Below, piece after piece: positions 1 through 8,496 of a stretch of 21,064 nucleotides of DNA. Location: NCBI GenBank assembly GCA_023399095.1, contig JAEWQS010000129.1, forward strand, positions 1-21,064, given 5' to 3'. Made by a program: the position numbers and the translations under genes. Position 1 is the stretch's first letter; every line of letters begins with the position of its first letter. Under the pieces are notes generated by a model that saw only the letters and a list, made by a program, of their open reading frames with translations, searched no databases and was not told the origin of the DNA. The DNA is from Bacillota bacterium (GTDB taxonomy: Bacteria; Bacillota; Clostridia; Christensenellales; SZUA-584).

Positions 1-1425
1 AGCCGCCCGATTAAGAGACTAACGGCCAATGTCAAACGTCTGGCTGCGGGCGAGACTAATTTCGAGATGTCACAGGCCACGAGCAAAGACGAAATCGGCG
101 AAATGCGTGAAGCCGTCAGCACAATATTGGGATCAATCAAGGAGTTGGAAAGCGATACGGATACACTTATTGAAGCCGCGATGGAAGGTCAACTCAGCGT
201 GCGTGCCGATGCTAAAAAGCATCAGGGGACGTATCGCAGAATCATTGAGGGCATCAATGCGACGCTTGATGCCACGATTGAGCCTATCAGAGAATCCGCC
301 AATGTGCTGGGTGAGATTGCGCAAGGCAACCTCGACGTGAGCGTTGCAGGTGATTTTAAGGGCGATTTTGCGCTGATTAAAGATGCACTCAACAGCACGA
401 CGGAGACATTAAAGCGCTATATCGATGAGATTACGGATATCCTTAACAGCATCGCCAATGGCGATATGACGGTCGGCATCACATCCGAATTTAAAGGAAG
501 CTTCGTAGCGCTTAAAGAATCACTCAATCAAAGTATTGAATCGTTTAATAGTGTATTAAGTGATATCGATACGGCAGCCACGCAGGTTGCATCAGGAACA
601 AGGCAGGTATCGGACGGCAGCCAGACGATTTCACAGGGAGCGACAGAACAAGCAAGCGAGATTGACCAGCTGACGACGACGATCACGCAGATATCGGCAC
701 AGACGACGCAGAACGCGAAAAATGCCGACAGTGCCAATGAACTTGTGAAAACGGCTAAGGAAGACGCCGCTTCGGGCAACAGCCAGATGGAAGAGATGCA
801 GCAAGCGATGGAGAAGATCAAGAATGCATCCGAGAGCATTTCAAAGATTATCAAGGTGATCGACGATATCGCTTTCCAGACCAATATACTCGCGCTCAAC
901 GCAGCAGTGGAGGCGGCGAGAGCCGGTGTGCATGGCAAAGGATTTGCCGTTGTGGCTGAAGAAGTGAGAAATCTAGCCGGAAGAAGCGCGCAGGCAGCCA
1001 AAGAGACGACTGATCTGATCGAGAATTCAATCTCAATTGTCGGATCGGGAACGAAGATTGCGGACAAAACGGCATATGCCTTGTCAAATATCGTGGCTGG
1101 TGTGGAAAAAGCGGCGGAGCTGGTGGCACAGATTGCGGTGGCTTCCAACGAGCAGGTCACAGGCATCGCACAGATCAACAGCAGCATAGACCAAATGATG
1201 CGCGTTGTGCAAACGAATTCCGCGACGTCCGAAGAAACAGCGGCGGCCAGTCAGGAGCTTTCCAGCCAGGCGGAGATGCTGCGCGACATGGTGGCCAAAT
1301 TCAATCTCAAAAACAAGAGTGAAGGAGTTTACATCGATCACGCGCGAGAAGTGAAAGCCATTCCCGCAGCCAAAAAGGGAAAAAGCAAAATCGAGCTCGA
1401 CGATAATGACTTCGGAAAATATTGA
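1..1425 (+). CDS. Methyl-accepting chemotaxis protein, 5' end missing (poly-HAMP receptor)
   Basis: The frame is open from base 1 with no start codon, so the gene begins left of the window; 474 residues are visible. The visible part opens inside a HAMP domain (PIKRL..., about residues 1-45). Three further HAMP-like units follow at about 50-97, 100-137 and 142-180, recognisable by the repeated G-(D/N/Q)-(L/M)-(D/T/S)-V pattern. The cytoplasmic signalling coiled coil runs from about 180 to 440, with the conserved hairpin tip AFQTNILALNAAVEAARAG near residue 290, which contacts CheA and CheW. The C-terminus is a charged tail without a CheR-tethering NWETF-type pentapeptide. The sensor domain and membrane segments are not in view, so the ligand is unknown. 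An in-frame ATG at base 67 lies inside the first HAMP and is not the start. Hairpins at 1442-1465 and 1482-1513 end the unit. Confidence 0.96.
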   Translation, partial: SRPIKRLTANVKRLAAGETNFEMSQATSKDEIGEMREAVSTILGSIKELESDTDTLIEAAMEGQLSVRADAKKHQGTYRRIIEGINATLDATIEPIRESANVLGEIAQGNLDVSVAGDFKGDFALIKDALNSTTETLKRYIDEITDILNSIANGDMTVGITSEFKGSFVALKESLNQSIESFNSVLSDIDTAATQVASGTRQVSDGSQTISQGATEQASEIDQLTTTITQISAQTTQNAKNADSANELVKTAKEDAASGNSQMEEMQQAMEKIKNASESISKIIKVIDDIAFQTNILALNAAVEAARAGVHGKGFAVVAEEVRNLAGRSAQAAKETTDLIENSISIVGSGTKIADKTAYALSNIVAGVEKAAELVAQIAVASNEQVTGIAQINSSIDQMMRVVQTNSATSEETAAASQELSSQAEMLRDMVAKFNLKNKSEGVYIDHAREVKAIPAAKKGKSKIELDDNDFGKY

Positions 1426-1441
1426 CCACTGAATAAATTTG

Positions 1442-1465
1442 GCGCCTCGGATTAATCCGGGGCGC
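1442..1465 (+). terminator. Hairpin after the MCP gene
   Basis: GCGCCTCGGA (1442-1451) pairs with TCCGGGGCGC (1456-1465) in a 10-bp stem with one G-U pair and a TTAA loop, 17 bases after the MCP stop. The following T-run is weak (TATTGATTT). It probably acts together with the next hairpin, or protects the mRNA 3' end. Confidence 0.65.
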
Positions 1466-1476
1466 TATTGATTTGC

Positions 1477-1513
1477 AAAAAAAAACAGGAATACGATTCT
1501 ACCTTCCTGTTTT
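1477..1513 (-). terminator. Intrinsic terminator of the activase gene, probably bidirectional
   Basis: AAAACAGGAA (1482-1491) pairs perfectly with TTCCTGTTTT (1504-1513). Read on the minus strand, the stem is followed by nine T residues (complement of the A-run at 1477-1485). It lies 18 bases after the activase stop. On the plus strand the same stem ends in TTTT and can also serve the MCP transcript. Confidence 0.85.
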
Positions 1514-1531
1514 CGAATATGCAATACTTTT

Positions 1532-4500
1532 TCAGCTCACTTTGCTCTTCTTCTCATGCGCAAGCGAAAGCATGAGCTTGATGCGGTTGAGTTGGTTCAC
1601 TTCACTCGCACCCGGGTCGTAATCGATAGCGACGATGTTGGCTTCGGGGAAACGTGCACGAATGGGCTGTATCACGCCCTTGCCCACAATATGGTTGGGC
1701 AGGCACGCGAACGGCTGTACGCAGACAATTCCGTCTGCGCCTTCTTTAAGCAGCTCGGCCATTTCACCTGTTAAGAACCAGCCTTCGCCGGTCTGATTGC
1801 CGATAGATAAGAACTCTGAGGCGGCACGGGCCTTTTCATCGATGAACGACGGCGCGGAGAACCGCTTGCTTTGGCTTAACACCTTACGCATGAGCTTGCG
1901 AGAGCGCTCAATGATGGATACTGCAAAGTTGCCAAAATGCATAAACAGCTTAGGACGCCCAAGCTTTTCATATTTGAAGCCCATATTATAAGCGCAGTAC
2001 AGCAGGAAATCGATGAGATCGGGCACTTTCACCTCAGCGCCTTCATCTTCAAGGACCTTAACGATCTGGTTGTTGGCTGTAGGGTGGTATTTCACGAGTA
2101 TCTCGCCAACCACCCCGATGACAGGCTTCTTCTTGTCTATGACGGGAATGTTGTCGAATTCGTTCACCATCTCTACGATGTGGCGACGGTAGCGGCGTTT
2201 CCAAAAGCTCTTTATGTCCGTCAGCGCGATATCACGCCATTTTTCATACATGGCCTGCGTATCTCCCGCAGTTGTTTCATACGGACGCGTGGCAAGCGTC
2301 AGCCGGTTGAGCAAATCGCCGTATATCATGCCGCGCATCAAGCGACGCAGCATACCTAGCGTGATTTTAAAGCCCGGGTGTTTTTCGAGGCCTGCAGCAC
2401 TCAGGGAAATAACCGGAATGTGGCCATATCCTGCGTCTTTTAGCGCTTTGCGGATAAACCCAATGTAGTTGGACGCGCGGCAACCGCCGCCTGTCTGCGA
2501 GATAATGCAGGCAAGCTTGTTTGTGTTGTATCGGCCCGATTTGACCGCCGCGATAAGCTGGCCCGTGACGATGATGGACGGATAACACGCATCGTTGTTA
2601 ACGTATTTCAACCCCTCCTCAACTGCGGCTGTATCCACCGAGGGGAGCAGCTCGAAACGATAGCCCGACGATTCAAAAGCGGCGCGCAGAAAATCGAAGT
2701 GAATGGGGGACATCTGCGGTGAGAGTATGGTGTAGTCCTTTTTCATGACCTTTTCAAACACGACTCTTTTATACTCAAAAGCGCGCTGCTTCACGGCGTC
2801 TGCGATATCGTCGATCACGCGTCGCTTTTTTCGCTCCGTCACAGCAGCTGCGAGTGAGCGCAAGCGAATACGGATCGCGCCTGTGTTGTTGATTTCGTCA
2901 ATTTTGAGCAGCGTGTATATCTTGCCGTAGGCATTCAAAATCTCTTGAGTCTGGTCGGTCACAACTGCGTCCAGTCCGCAGCCGAAAGAGTTGAGCTGTA
3001 CGAGCTCCAGACCCTCTGTGCGGCCCGCGAGATGTGCGGCGGAGTAAATACGCGTATGGAACATCCATTGGTCGAGCACGCGAAGCGGCTTGTATTCACC
3101 AAGGTGCGCCACGCTTTGTTCGGTAAGCACAGCGAAACCGAGAGATGTGATGATGGACGAAATGCCGTGGTTGATTTCTGGATCAATATGGTACGGACGT
3201 CCGCCAAGTATAATCGCTTGCATCTCGCCGCGTCTGACCTTGGCCATAATCCGTTCGCCTTCGCGCCGGATATCACTCTGGTAATTGAGCTTTTCCTTCC
3301 AGGCGAGTTTGGCGGCGCGCTTAACCTCGGACGCGGGGATATCGGGAAATTCCTCGACCAATCTTTTCGTGAGACGCTTGATCGTATCCATCGGCAGGAA
3401 AGGCATGAGAAGTGTGACGCCGTTCTCCTTGATTTCGGACATGTTGTTTTTAATATTTTCCGCGTATGACGTGACAATGGGGCAGTTATAGTTATTAGCT
3501 GCTTTTTTCTGCTCCTTCTTTTCATACGGCACACACGGTAAGAATATCGTTTTGACGCCGCTGTCGATGAGCTTGCGAACAGCACCGTGTGCGAGCTTGG
3601 CCGGATAGCACAACGACTCGGAGGGTATACTCTCAAGCCCTGAGGTATAGACACTGCGTGAGGACCGTGGTGAAAGCTCCACGCGATATGACAGCGCGGT
3701 AAAAAAAGTGTGCCAGAACGAATAGTTTTCGTACATGCCCAGCACGCGCGGAATACCGATGCGTCCGCGCTTGGCTTGGCTTTCGTCGAGGGATTTATAT
3801 TGGAACAGTCGATTATAGGTATAGTCGAACATATCCGGCAAAGAATTTTTCATGGCCGTGCCTTGCCCGCCGCCGCGTTCGCAGCGGTTGCCCGATACGA
3901 ATTTGCGTCCATCGCCAAAATGGCTCACAGTGAGACGGCAGTTGTTTTCACACCGACCGCACCGCGCATAGGACTGCGTGATATGCATGGCATTAAGCGC
4001 TTCGTTTGAAAGTATCGTCGAGACGGCTCCCTCCGGACACCGTTTTTTGGCGATCAGCGCCGCGCCGTAAGCGCCCATAAGACCGGCAATGGTGGGACGC
4101 ACCACCTCGCGACCCGAAAGCAGCTCGAGCGCGCGCAACACGGCGTCGTTTAAGAACGTGCCGCCCTGCACGACGACGCTTTTGCCGAGTCCTTCGGGAT
4201 TTTTAAGCTTGATGACCTTATAAAGCGCGTTTTTGATCACGGAATAGGAAAGACCTGCAGAGATACCGCCCAGTGTCGCGCCTTCTTTTTGTGCCTGACG
4301 CACCTTGGAGTTCATGAACACAGTACACCGGCTGCCGAGATCAACAGGTTGCGGCGCAAAAAGCGCATGCTTGGCAAAGTCCTGTATGGAACAGGACAGA
4401 GAGGCCGCAAACGTCTCAAGAAACGACCCGCAGCCTGAAGAGCATGCTTCATTGAGAATGACCTCGTCGATCACACCGTCCTTGATATGCATGCATTTCA

Positions 4501-5770
4501 TATCCTGCCCGCCGATATCGAGTATGAAGTCCGTATCGGAACGGAAGAACTGCGCCGCCGTATAGTGCGCGACCGTTTCCACCTCGCTCGTGTCGAGTGA
4601 AAAAGCGGCTTTGGCGAGGTTTTCACCGTAGCCTGTGGAAGCCGCGTGTGCGATGTATGCATTTTTGGGCAGGCGGCTGTAAATACCCGACAATAGCTCG
4701 CGAATCATGTCCAGCGGACGACCCTTGTTGGCGCCGTAATGAGAATAGACGATGTCGCCGTTGTCGTTTAGCAGCACGGCTTTTGTCGTGGTTGAACCCG
4801 CGTCTATGCCCAGATAGCACGGGCCTTCACATTCCTCAAGCGCTTGCTGAGGCACAGCAGCCTCTGCGTGGCGCTGCCGGAATGCGTCATAGTCTGCTTC
4901 GCAGGCGAATAAAGGCGGAAGGCACAGTGCAGAATCCTCAAATGTCGATGCGGTTTGCGCCTTTTGGAGAAGTTCAGACAGATTCACTCTTGTTTTATCC
5001 GCCATAATGGCGGCGCCTGCCGCCACGAACATCATTGCGTGAGGCGCATCCATGATATTTTCATCTTTAAGACTTAATGTTTTGACAAAACGGTTTTTAA
5101 GCTCAGGTAAAAAATGCAGCGGTCCGCCCAAAAAAGCGATGTTGCCCCGTATGGGACGACCGCACGCAAGTCCGCTAATGGTCTGGTTGACGACAGCCTG
5201 AAAAACAGAGGCCGCGATGTCTTCGCGCGCCGCACCCTCGTTGATAAGCGGCTGAATATCGCTCTTGGCAAACACGCCGCAGCGCGCGGCAATATCGTAT
5301 ACATGGGTGGCTTTGGATGCCAGTTCGTTAAGCCCGGCGGCATCTGTTTCCAAAAGCGATGCCATCTGGTCGATAAAAGCGCCCGTGCCGCCCGCACAGG
5401 TGCCGTTCATGCGCTGCTCGGTACTTCCTGAGAAATATGTGATCTTGGCGTCTTCGCCGCCAAGCTCAATCGCAACATCAGTGCCCGGCACAAATGCCTT
5501 CACAGCGCTACTCGCCGCGATGACCTCCTGAACAAAAGGTATTTGAAGCCACTTGCCAACACTGAGCCCCCCAGAACCTGTTGCACAGGCGAACATATCT
5601 AAATCGCCAACTTCATTAAAAGCGCTTTGAAGCATCTTCAAAACGCTGCCGGTTATATCGCTAAAATGTCTTTTATAGTCGCTGAAAACAACTTTGTTTT
5701 GATCGAGCACCACACATTTGACGGTTGTGGAGCCGATATCAAGTCCGAATCGGATGCTGGAATTTTCCAT
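1532..5770 (-). CDS. Giant acyl-CoA dehydratase activase-like protein (two BadF/HgdC ATPase domains + DUF2229 + dehydratase-like C-terminus)
   Basis: A 1412-residue protein. Domain 1 (about 5-258) and domain 2 (about 318-575) are ASKHA-fold ATPases of the BadF/BadG/BcrA/HgdC family, with phosphate-binding motifs GLDIGSTTVK (9-18) and GIDAGSTTTK (321-330). Each has the cysteine pair that in HgdC holds a [4Fe-4S] cluster: C125/C164 in domain 1; C443, C447 and C482 in domain 2. A Cys cluster CGRCENNC follows at 604-611, then a DUF2229-type region (about 670-890, with CYPAK and GGRPYHIDPEINHG). The C-terminal third resembles the HgdB-type dehydratase subunit (NDACYPS, TGGGCRASNY). Family members use ATP to drive low-potential electron transfer to radical 2-hydroxyacyl-CoA dehydratases; the role of these giant fused forms is not settled. 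The start is ATG 5770 because CAGGAG lies 8 bases upstream; a reading extended by 23 residues to 5839 lacks this support. No dehydratase subunit genes adjoin. Confidence 0.93.
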   Translation of the reverse strand: MENSSIRFGLDIGSTTVKCVVLDQNKVVFSDYKRHFSDITGSVLKMLQSAFNEVGDLDMFACATGSGGLSVGKWLQIPFVQEVIAASSAVKAFVPGTDVAIELGGEDAKITYFSGSTEQRMNGTCAGGTGAFIDQMASLLETDAAGLNELASKATHVYDIAARCGVFAKSDIQPLINEGAAREDIAASVFQAVVNQTISGLACGRPIRGNIAFLGGPLHFLPELKNRFVKTLSLKDENIMDAPHAMMFVAAGAAIMADKTRVNLSELLQKAQTASTFEDSALCLPPLFACEADYDAFRQRHAEAAVPQQALEECEGPCYLGIDAGSTTTKAVLLNDNGDIVYSHYGANKGRPLDMIRELLSGIYSRLPKNAYIAHAASTGYGENLAKAAFSLDTSEVETVAHYTAAQFFRSDTDFILDIGGQDMKCMHIKDGVIDEVILNEACSSGCGSFLETFAASLSCSIQDFAKHALFAPQPVDLGSRCTVFMNSKVRQAQKEGATLGGISAGLSYSVIKNALYKVIKLKNPEGLGKSVVVQGGTFLNDAVLRALELLSGREVVRPTIAGLMGAYGAALIAKKRCPEGAVSTILSNEALNAMHITQSYARCGRCENNCRLTVSHFGDGRKFVSGNRCERGGGQGTAMKNSLPDMFDYTYNRLFQYKSLDESQAKRGRIGIPRVLGMYENYSFWHTFFTALSYRVELSPRSSRSVYTSGLESIPSESLCYPAKLAHGAVRKLIDSGVKTIFLPCVPYEKKEQKKAANNYNCPIVTSYAENIKNNMSEIKENGVTLLMPFLPMDTIKRLTKRLVEEFPDIPASEVKRAAKLAWKEKLNYQSDIRREGERIMAKVRRGEMQAIILGGRPYHIDPEINHGISSIITSLGFAVLTEQSVAHLGEYKPLRVLDQWMFHTRIYSAAHLAGRTEGLELVQLNSFGCGLDAVVTDQTQEILNAYGKIYTLLKIDEINNTGAIRIRLRSLAAAVTERKKRRVIDDIADAVKQRAFEYKRVVFEKVMKKDYTILSPQMSPIHFDFLRAAFESSGYRFELLPSVDTAAVEEGLKYVNNDACYPSIIVTGQLIAAVKSGRYNTNKLACIISQTGGGCRASNYIGFIRKALKDAGYGHIPVISLSAAGLEKHPGFKITLGMLRRLMRGMIYGDLLNRLTLATRPYETTAGDTQAMYEKWRDIALTDIKSFWKRRYRRHIVEMVNEFDNIPVIDKKKPVIGVVGEILVKYHPTANNQIVKVLEDEGAEVKVPDLIDFLLYCAYNMGFKYEKLGRPKLFMHFGNFAVSIIERSRKLMRKVLSQSKRFSAPSFIDEKARAASEFLSIGNQTGEGWFLTGEMAELLKEGADGIVCVQPFACLPNHIVGKGVIQPIRARFPEANIVAIDYDPGASEVNQLNRIKLMLSLAHEKKSKVS

Positions 5771-5796
5771 AATATATCTCCTGTTGCTTAAATGCA

Positions 5797-5825
5797 AGTA
5801 TACACCTTGCGCACAAAATAGAAAA
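5797..5825 (-). promoter_or_regulatory. Possible promoter of the activase gene
   Basis: On the minus strand a -10-like TATACT (5797-5802) lies 17 bases from a poor -35 (TTTTCT, 5820-5825). The position gives a leader of about 20 bases before ATG 5770. Only the -10 match is good. Confidence 0.35.
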
Positions 5826-6036
5826 GTACATAGATGCAAAATTAATATGATTTTTGACCGGGGTTAATGTATGCATATTGTATCTCTGTCTCACGTATAT
5901 TGTTTGGAACCATTAATTTGCGTGACGGTCGGCATTAATCTTGAAATACTGCGATAATTGCTGAGTTTTCTTCACTTGCGGACACAAAACGGTGTTTAAT
6001 GAGTGTATTCTTTAAAATGCATTTATTTGCACAGGC

Positions 6037-6065
6037 TTGCATTGGGGAACACGCTGTGTTATGAT
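6037..6065 (+). promoter_or_regulatory. Extended -10 sigma-A promoter of the DapB-like gene
   Basis: TTGCAT (6037-6042), a 17-base spacer, and TATGAT (6060-6065), with TG one base before the -10 (extended -10, TGTTATGAT). The predicted transcript start is about 6072, leaving a leader of about 308 bases before the TTG start at 6380. Confidence 0.7.
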
Positions 6066-6071
6066 TAACAT

Positions 6072-6379
6072 ACTAAAAATAGCACCGCTTAAATGCGGGT
6101 CCTTATGCCGTGGGCGTTTTCACTTCTTGAGCGCACGCCGGCAAATGATGCGCCGGGTATTCCGGCGGGCTGCTTCGTCTGCACTTTATTTTTCGTTTTG
6201 ATTGGCAGTATTGGTGGCACTCCTCGGTCTGTAAATGAGGAGAAATTGAATACTTATGTCTCGACATGTCGGTCGATTTTGCGTCCGTTTATTTATCGGC
6301 CTAATTATGGATATATATTACCATAATGATCAGAAAAAGTATATTTACAAATATAATATCCGAAAAGGAGGAGAATTCG
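6072..6379 (+). promoter_or_regulatory. Long structured 5' leader, class not recognised
   Basis: Local inverted repeats: CCGC/GCGG (6085-6098); GGCGT/ACGCC (6113-6139); CGCCGG/CCGGCG (6151-6167), whose 3' arm can alternatively pair with another CGCCGG at 6136-6141; CTCCTC/GAGGAG (6220-6242); and the palindrome CGACATGTCG (6262-6271). The alternative pairing could form a switch. I do not find the lysine riboswitch or T-box consensus, and no clear terminator. It ends at a strong AAGGAGG (6365-6371) 8 bases before the TTG start. Its role as a regulatory RNA is inference from structure and length only. Confidence 0.4.
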
Positions 6380-7159
6380 TTGAAAATAAGAATCGGAATG
6401 TTTGGTTTTGGCAAAACCGGATATATTGTTGCCAATGAGATTATGAAGGACGACGAATGCGAATTAAAATGGGTTTTAAGAAAATCCCGAAAAAATGAAG
6501 GCGAGTATGCGAGCCATCTGCATGGGCATGAGTTTAAGCAGGGAAAGATCTACTCGATTGATCAGATAGACCCCGATATTTTTTTCAAAGATAACTATGT
6601 GGACGTGATCATCGATTTTTCTGCGAGCAGTGCTGTCGACATATACAAGCATGCGGCCCGTTGCGGGACGCGTATTGTCTCCGCAATATCAAAATATGAA
6701 AAGAAACAGCTCGAACAGTTAAAAGCGCTTGGCAATATCGTGCCCGTGCTATATTCACCCAATATCACGCTTGGTATCAACTTTCTAATCGAAGTGTCAA
6801 AAGTGCTCCAAAGAATTGTTCCCGATGCGGATATTGAGATCATCGAAGAGCATTTTAAAGGCAAACCGGATACATCGGGTACAGCGTTGCGTATTGCGGA
6901 GGATTTGGGTCTGGATCGCCAGAAACATGTGAATTCAATACGCGTCGGCGGCATTGTCGGCAAGCACGAGGTTGTGTTCGGGCTTCCTAATCAGACGATA
7001 CGTATCGTGCACGAGTCGTTAAACCGCGCTGCGTTTGGACAGGGCGCGATTTACGCGACAAAATGGCTTATGGGAAAAGCCAAAGGCATATATACGATGG
7101 AGGAAGCTGTGATGCTGACCGCCGCGCGCAATCTTCGGGTATATGAGGGCAACGCATAA
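6380..7159 (+). CDS. DapB-like dihydrodipicolinate reductase family protein
   Basis: A 259-residue protein. The N-terminus carries a Rossmann nucleotide-binding motif, GFGKTG (residues 7-12). The C-terminal half carries the DapB signature as EEHFKGKPDTSGTA, keeping the His and the Lys four residues later that are catalytic in E. coli DapB (H159 and K163 there). The second His of the usual HH is Phe, and the Pro of PSGTA is absent, making the loop one residue shorter. DapB reduces 4-hydroxy-tetrahydrodipicolinate with NAD(P)H in lysine/diaminopimelate synthesis; this divergent subfamily may do the same or act on a related substrate. I chose TTG 6380 because AAGGAGG sits 8 bases upstream; ATG 6326 has no ribosome binding site and would make that AAGGAGG coding. 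No dapA or lysine gene adjoins. It converges with the acyltransferase gene across only 9 bases, with no terminator between. Confidence 0.88.
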   Translation: MKIRIGMFGFGKTGYIVANEIMKDDECELKWVLRKSRKNEGEYASHLHGHEFKQGKIYSIDQIDPDIFFKDNYVDVIIDFSASSAVDIYKHAARCGTRIVSAISKYEKKQLEQLKALGNIVPVLYSPNITLGINFLIEVSKVLQRIVPDADIEIIEEHFKGKPDTSGTALRIAEDLGLDRQKHVNSIRVGGIVGKHEVVFGLPNQTIRIVHESLNRAAFGQGAIYATKWLMGKAKGIYTMEEAVMLTAARNLRVYEGNA

Positions 7160-7168
7160 GGAAGGTTT

Positions 7169-8299
7169 CTAAGAAAGCTTTTTATGATAGCATCTGCGGC
7201 GTTTGTGCTGCTCCACGTCGTAGTTTTTCCAGAAATCCTGAACGCTTTTGTTGTCTTCAAGCTCCGGCGAGGATTCGGCACACTGTATACCGCGGCGCAT
7301 TGCGGACGCGGTGATATCGTTGAGCAGCAACGCGGCCAGGCCGGACTTCTGATATTCCGGATGAACCGCAACAAGATATAGCTCGAGCTCCTTGGGACGG
7401 TTGACGCCGTAAAGCAGGTGAGCCCAGCCAAACGGGAATAGATGCCCTTTGGATTTCTTGAAAGCCTGCGCAAGTGACGGTGCTGCAAGCCCGAAGCCAA
7501 CAAGCTTGTCGTTTTTATCCACGATAAATTTGGCAAAGTCGGGATTAAGCAGCGGAGTGAAGCGGCGGAGATAATCCTTGGCCACTTTCTCCGTATAAGG
7601 CACGACGCCATAAAGGCCCTTATAGCACTCACTTAAGAGTTCAAAAATCTGAATAATTATTGGTCCTGCGTCCTTGATCTTTTTTATATTATAGAAACGC
7701 ACATTCAGGCGCTCCATCACGCGTTCGGCGATTTTGCTTACGCGTGCGATGCGCTTGTCGCCCTGCTCGGGCACGCGGATGCGGTATTCCACCCAGTCTG
7801 TGTCTTTTTCGTAGCCATGCGCTTCAAAATGCTTGGGATAATAGGGATAGTTGTAAATTGTGACGGCGGTGCCCATGCGGTCGAAGCCATCGACAAGCAA
7901 ACCTTCTTTGTCAAGGTCGGTGAACCCTAAGGGGCCGTGCGCTTCGTTGAGGCCAAGCTCTTTTGCCCATCCTTCCACAGCGCCGAACAACGCGCCTGAT
8001 ACCTCGAGATCATCGATAAAATCGATACGCGTGATGCGGATTTTCTTCTGATTCCACATCTCGTTTGCCGTTTTGTTCACGATAGCGCCGATACGGCCAG
8101 CGATACGGCCGTCTTTATAAGCGAGAAAGAACCGCGCATCGCAATATTCAAACGAGAAGTTGGTTTCGGGGGAGTACATAGAATATTCTTCGGACTTAAG
8201 CTCGGGAATGAAATTTTCCACACCCTTATAGAGCTTATCGGGGAAGTTCACGAACTTTTTTATATCGCTTTTGCTCAAGACTTCTTTTATCTCGACCAT
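7169..8299 (-). CDS. GNAT-family acyltransferase-like protein, two-lobed
   Basis: A 376-residue protein without signal peptide or membrane segments, so probably cytoplasmic. The C-terminal lobe has a clear GNAT motif A (VAVHPEYQKSGLAALLL, about 310-326), where Q-x-S-G-L-A forms the acetyl-CoA pyrophosphate loop. The N-terminal half also looks GNAT-like (FFLAYKDGRIAGRIGAIVN near 57-75, then GPLGFTDLDKEGLLVDGFD near 122-140). That suggests a tandem GNAT arrangement with one lobe likely degenerate. Substrate unknown. The start at 8299 has AAGGTGG about 10 bases upstream. The gene stands alone on its strand: the LCP terminator (8497-8533) is upstream and a convergent gene is downstream. Its promoter probably includes the extended -10 at 8341-8349. 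It belongs to a family usually annotated as hypothetical or N-acetyltransferase. Confidence 0.82.
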   Translation of the reverse strand: MVEIKEVLSKSDIKKFVNFPDKLYKGVENFIPELKSEEYSMYSPETNFSFEYCDARFFLAYKDGRIAGRIGAIVNKTANEMWNQKKIRITRIDFIDDLEVSGALFGAVEGWAKELGLNEAHGPLGFTDLDKEGLLVDGFDRMGTAVTIYNYPYYPKHFEAHGYEKDTDWVEYRIRVPEQGDKRIARVSKIAERVMERLNVRFYNIKKIKDAGPIIIQIFELLSECYKGLYGVVPYTEKVAKDYLRRFTPLLNPDFAKFIVDKNDKLVGFGLAAPSLAQAFKKSKGHLFPFGWAHLLYGVNRPKELELYLVAVHPEYQKSGLAALLLNDITASAMRRGIQCAESSPELEDNKSVQDFWKNYDVEQHKRRRCYHKKLS

Positions 8300-8340
8300 C
8301 TTAATACCCCCACCTTTTTACAGAATATCATATTGTTCGT

Positions 8341-8349
8341 ATTATATCA
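8341..8349 (-). promoter_or_regulatory. Extended -10 element of the acyltransferase gene
   Basis: On the minus strand TGATATAAT gives a perfect -10 (8341-8346) with the extended TG. No good -35 lies at 16-18 bases. The predicted start is about 8334, a leader of about 35 bases. The rest of 8350-8496 shows nothing I can identify. Confidence 0.5.
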
Positions 8350-8496
8350 GATGTAAAAAGATAAGTATAGAATATGCCTGAATATATTCGCGTTATTTTG
8401 ATTAGTAAGGTATAAGAAAATAGATGGCTGGCGATAATCAACAACAAGCAACCGCTTTATGCTCCTTTATGTTTGGCGCGAAGACCAAGTGCCGCG

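Larger units (their letters stand above)
5771..6379. other. 609-base intergenic region between divergent genes
   Basis: It holds the activase start region and possible promoter (5771-5825), a stretch with nothing I can identify (5826-6036), a strong plus-strand promoter (6037-6065), and a roughly 300-base leader of the DapB-like gene. Two open frames inside it (starts 6093 and 6256) lack ribosome binding sites at usable spacing and protein-like composition. Confidence 0.6.

Noticed and set aside
528..1187. 219-codon open frame antisense to the MCP gene
   Set aside because: Its codons mirror the strongly conserved MCP signalling domain on the other strand; a frame shadow.
2945..3469. Long plus-strand open frames inside the activase gene
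   Set aside because: Antisense shadows of a clear multi-domain protein, with no ribosome binding sites.
6205..6245. T-box antiterminator-like TTGGTGGCAC
   Set aside because: It lacks the rest of the AGGGTGG-ACCGCG core and no terminator follows.
6093..6326. 77-codon open frame before the DapB-like gene
   Set aside because: No ribosome binding site and no recognisable protein features; it coincides with the structured leader.
6256..6438. 60-codon open frame overlapping the start of the DapB-like gene
   Set aside because: GAGGAG lies 13 bases before the ATG, too far and inside a hairpin; it overlaps the real gene out of frame and its composition is not protein-like.
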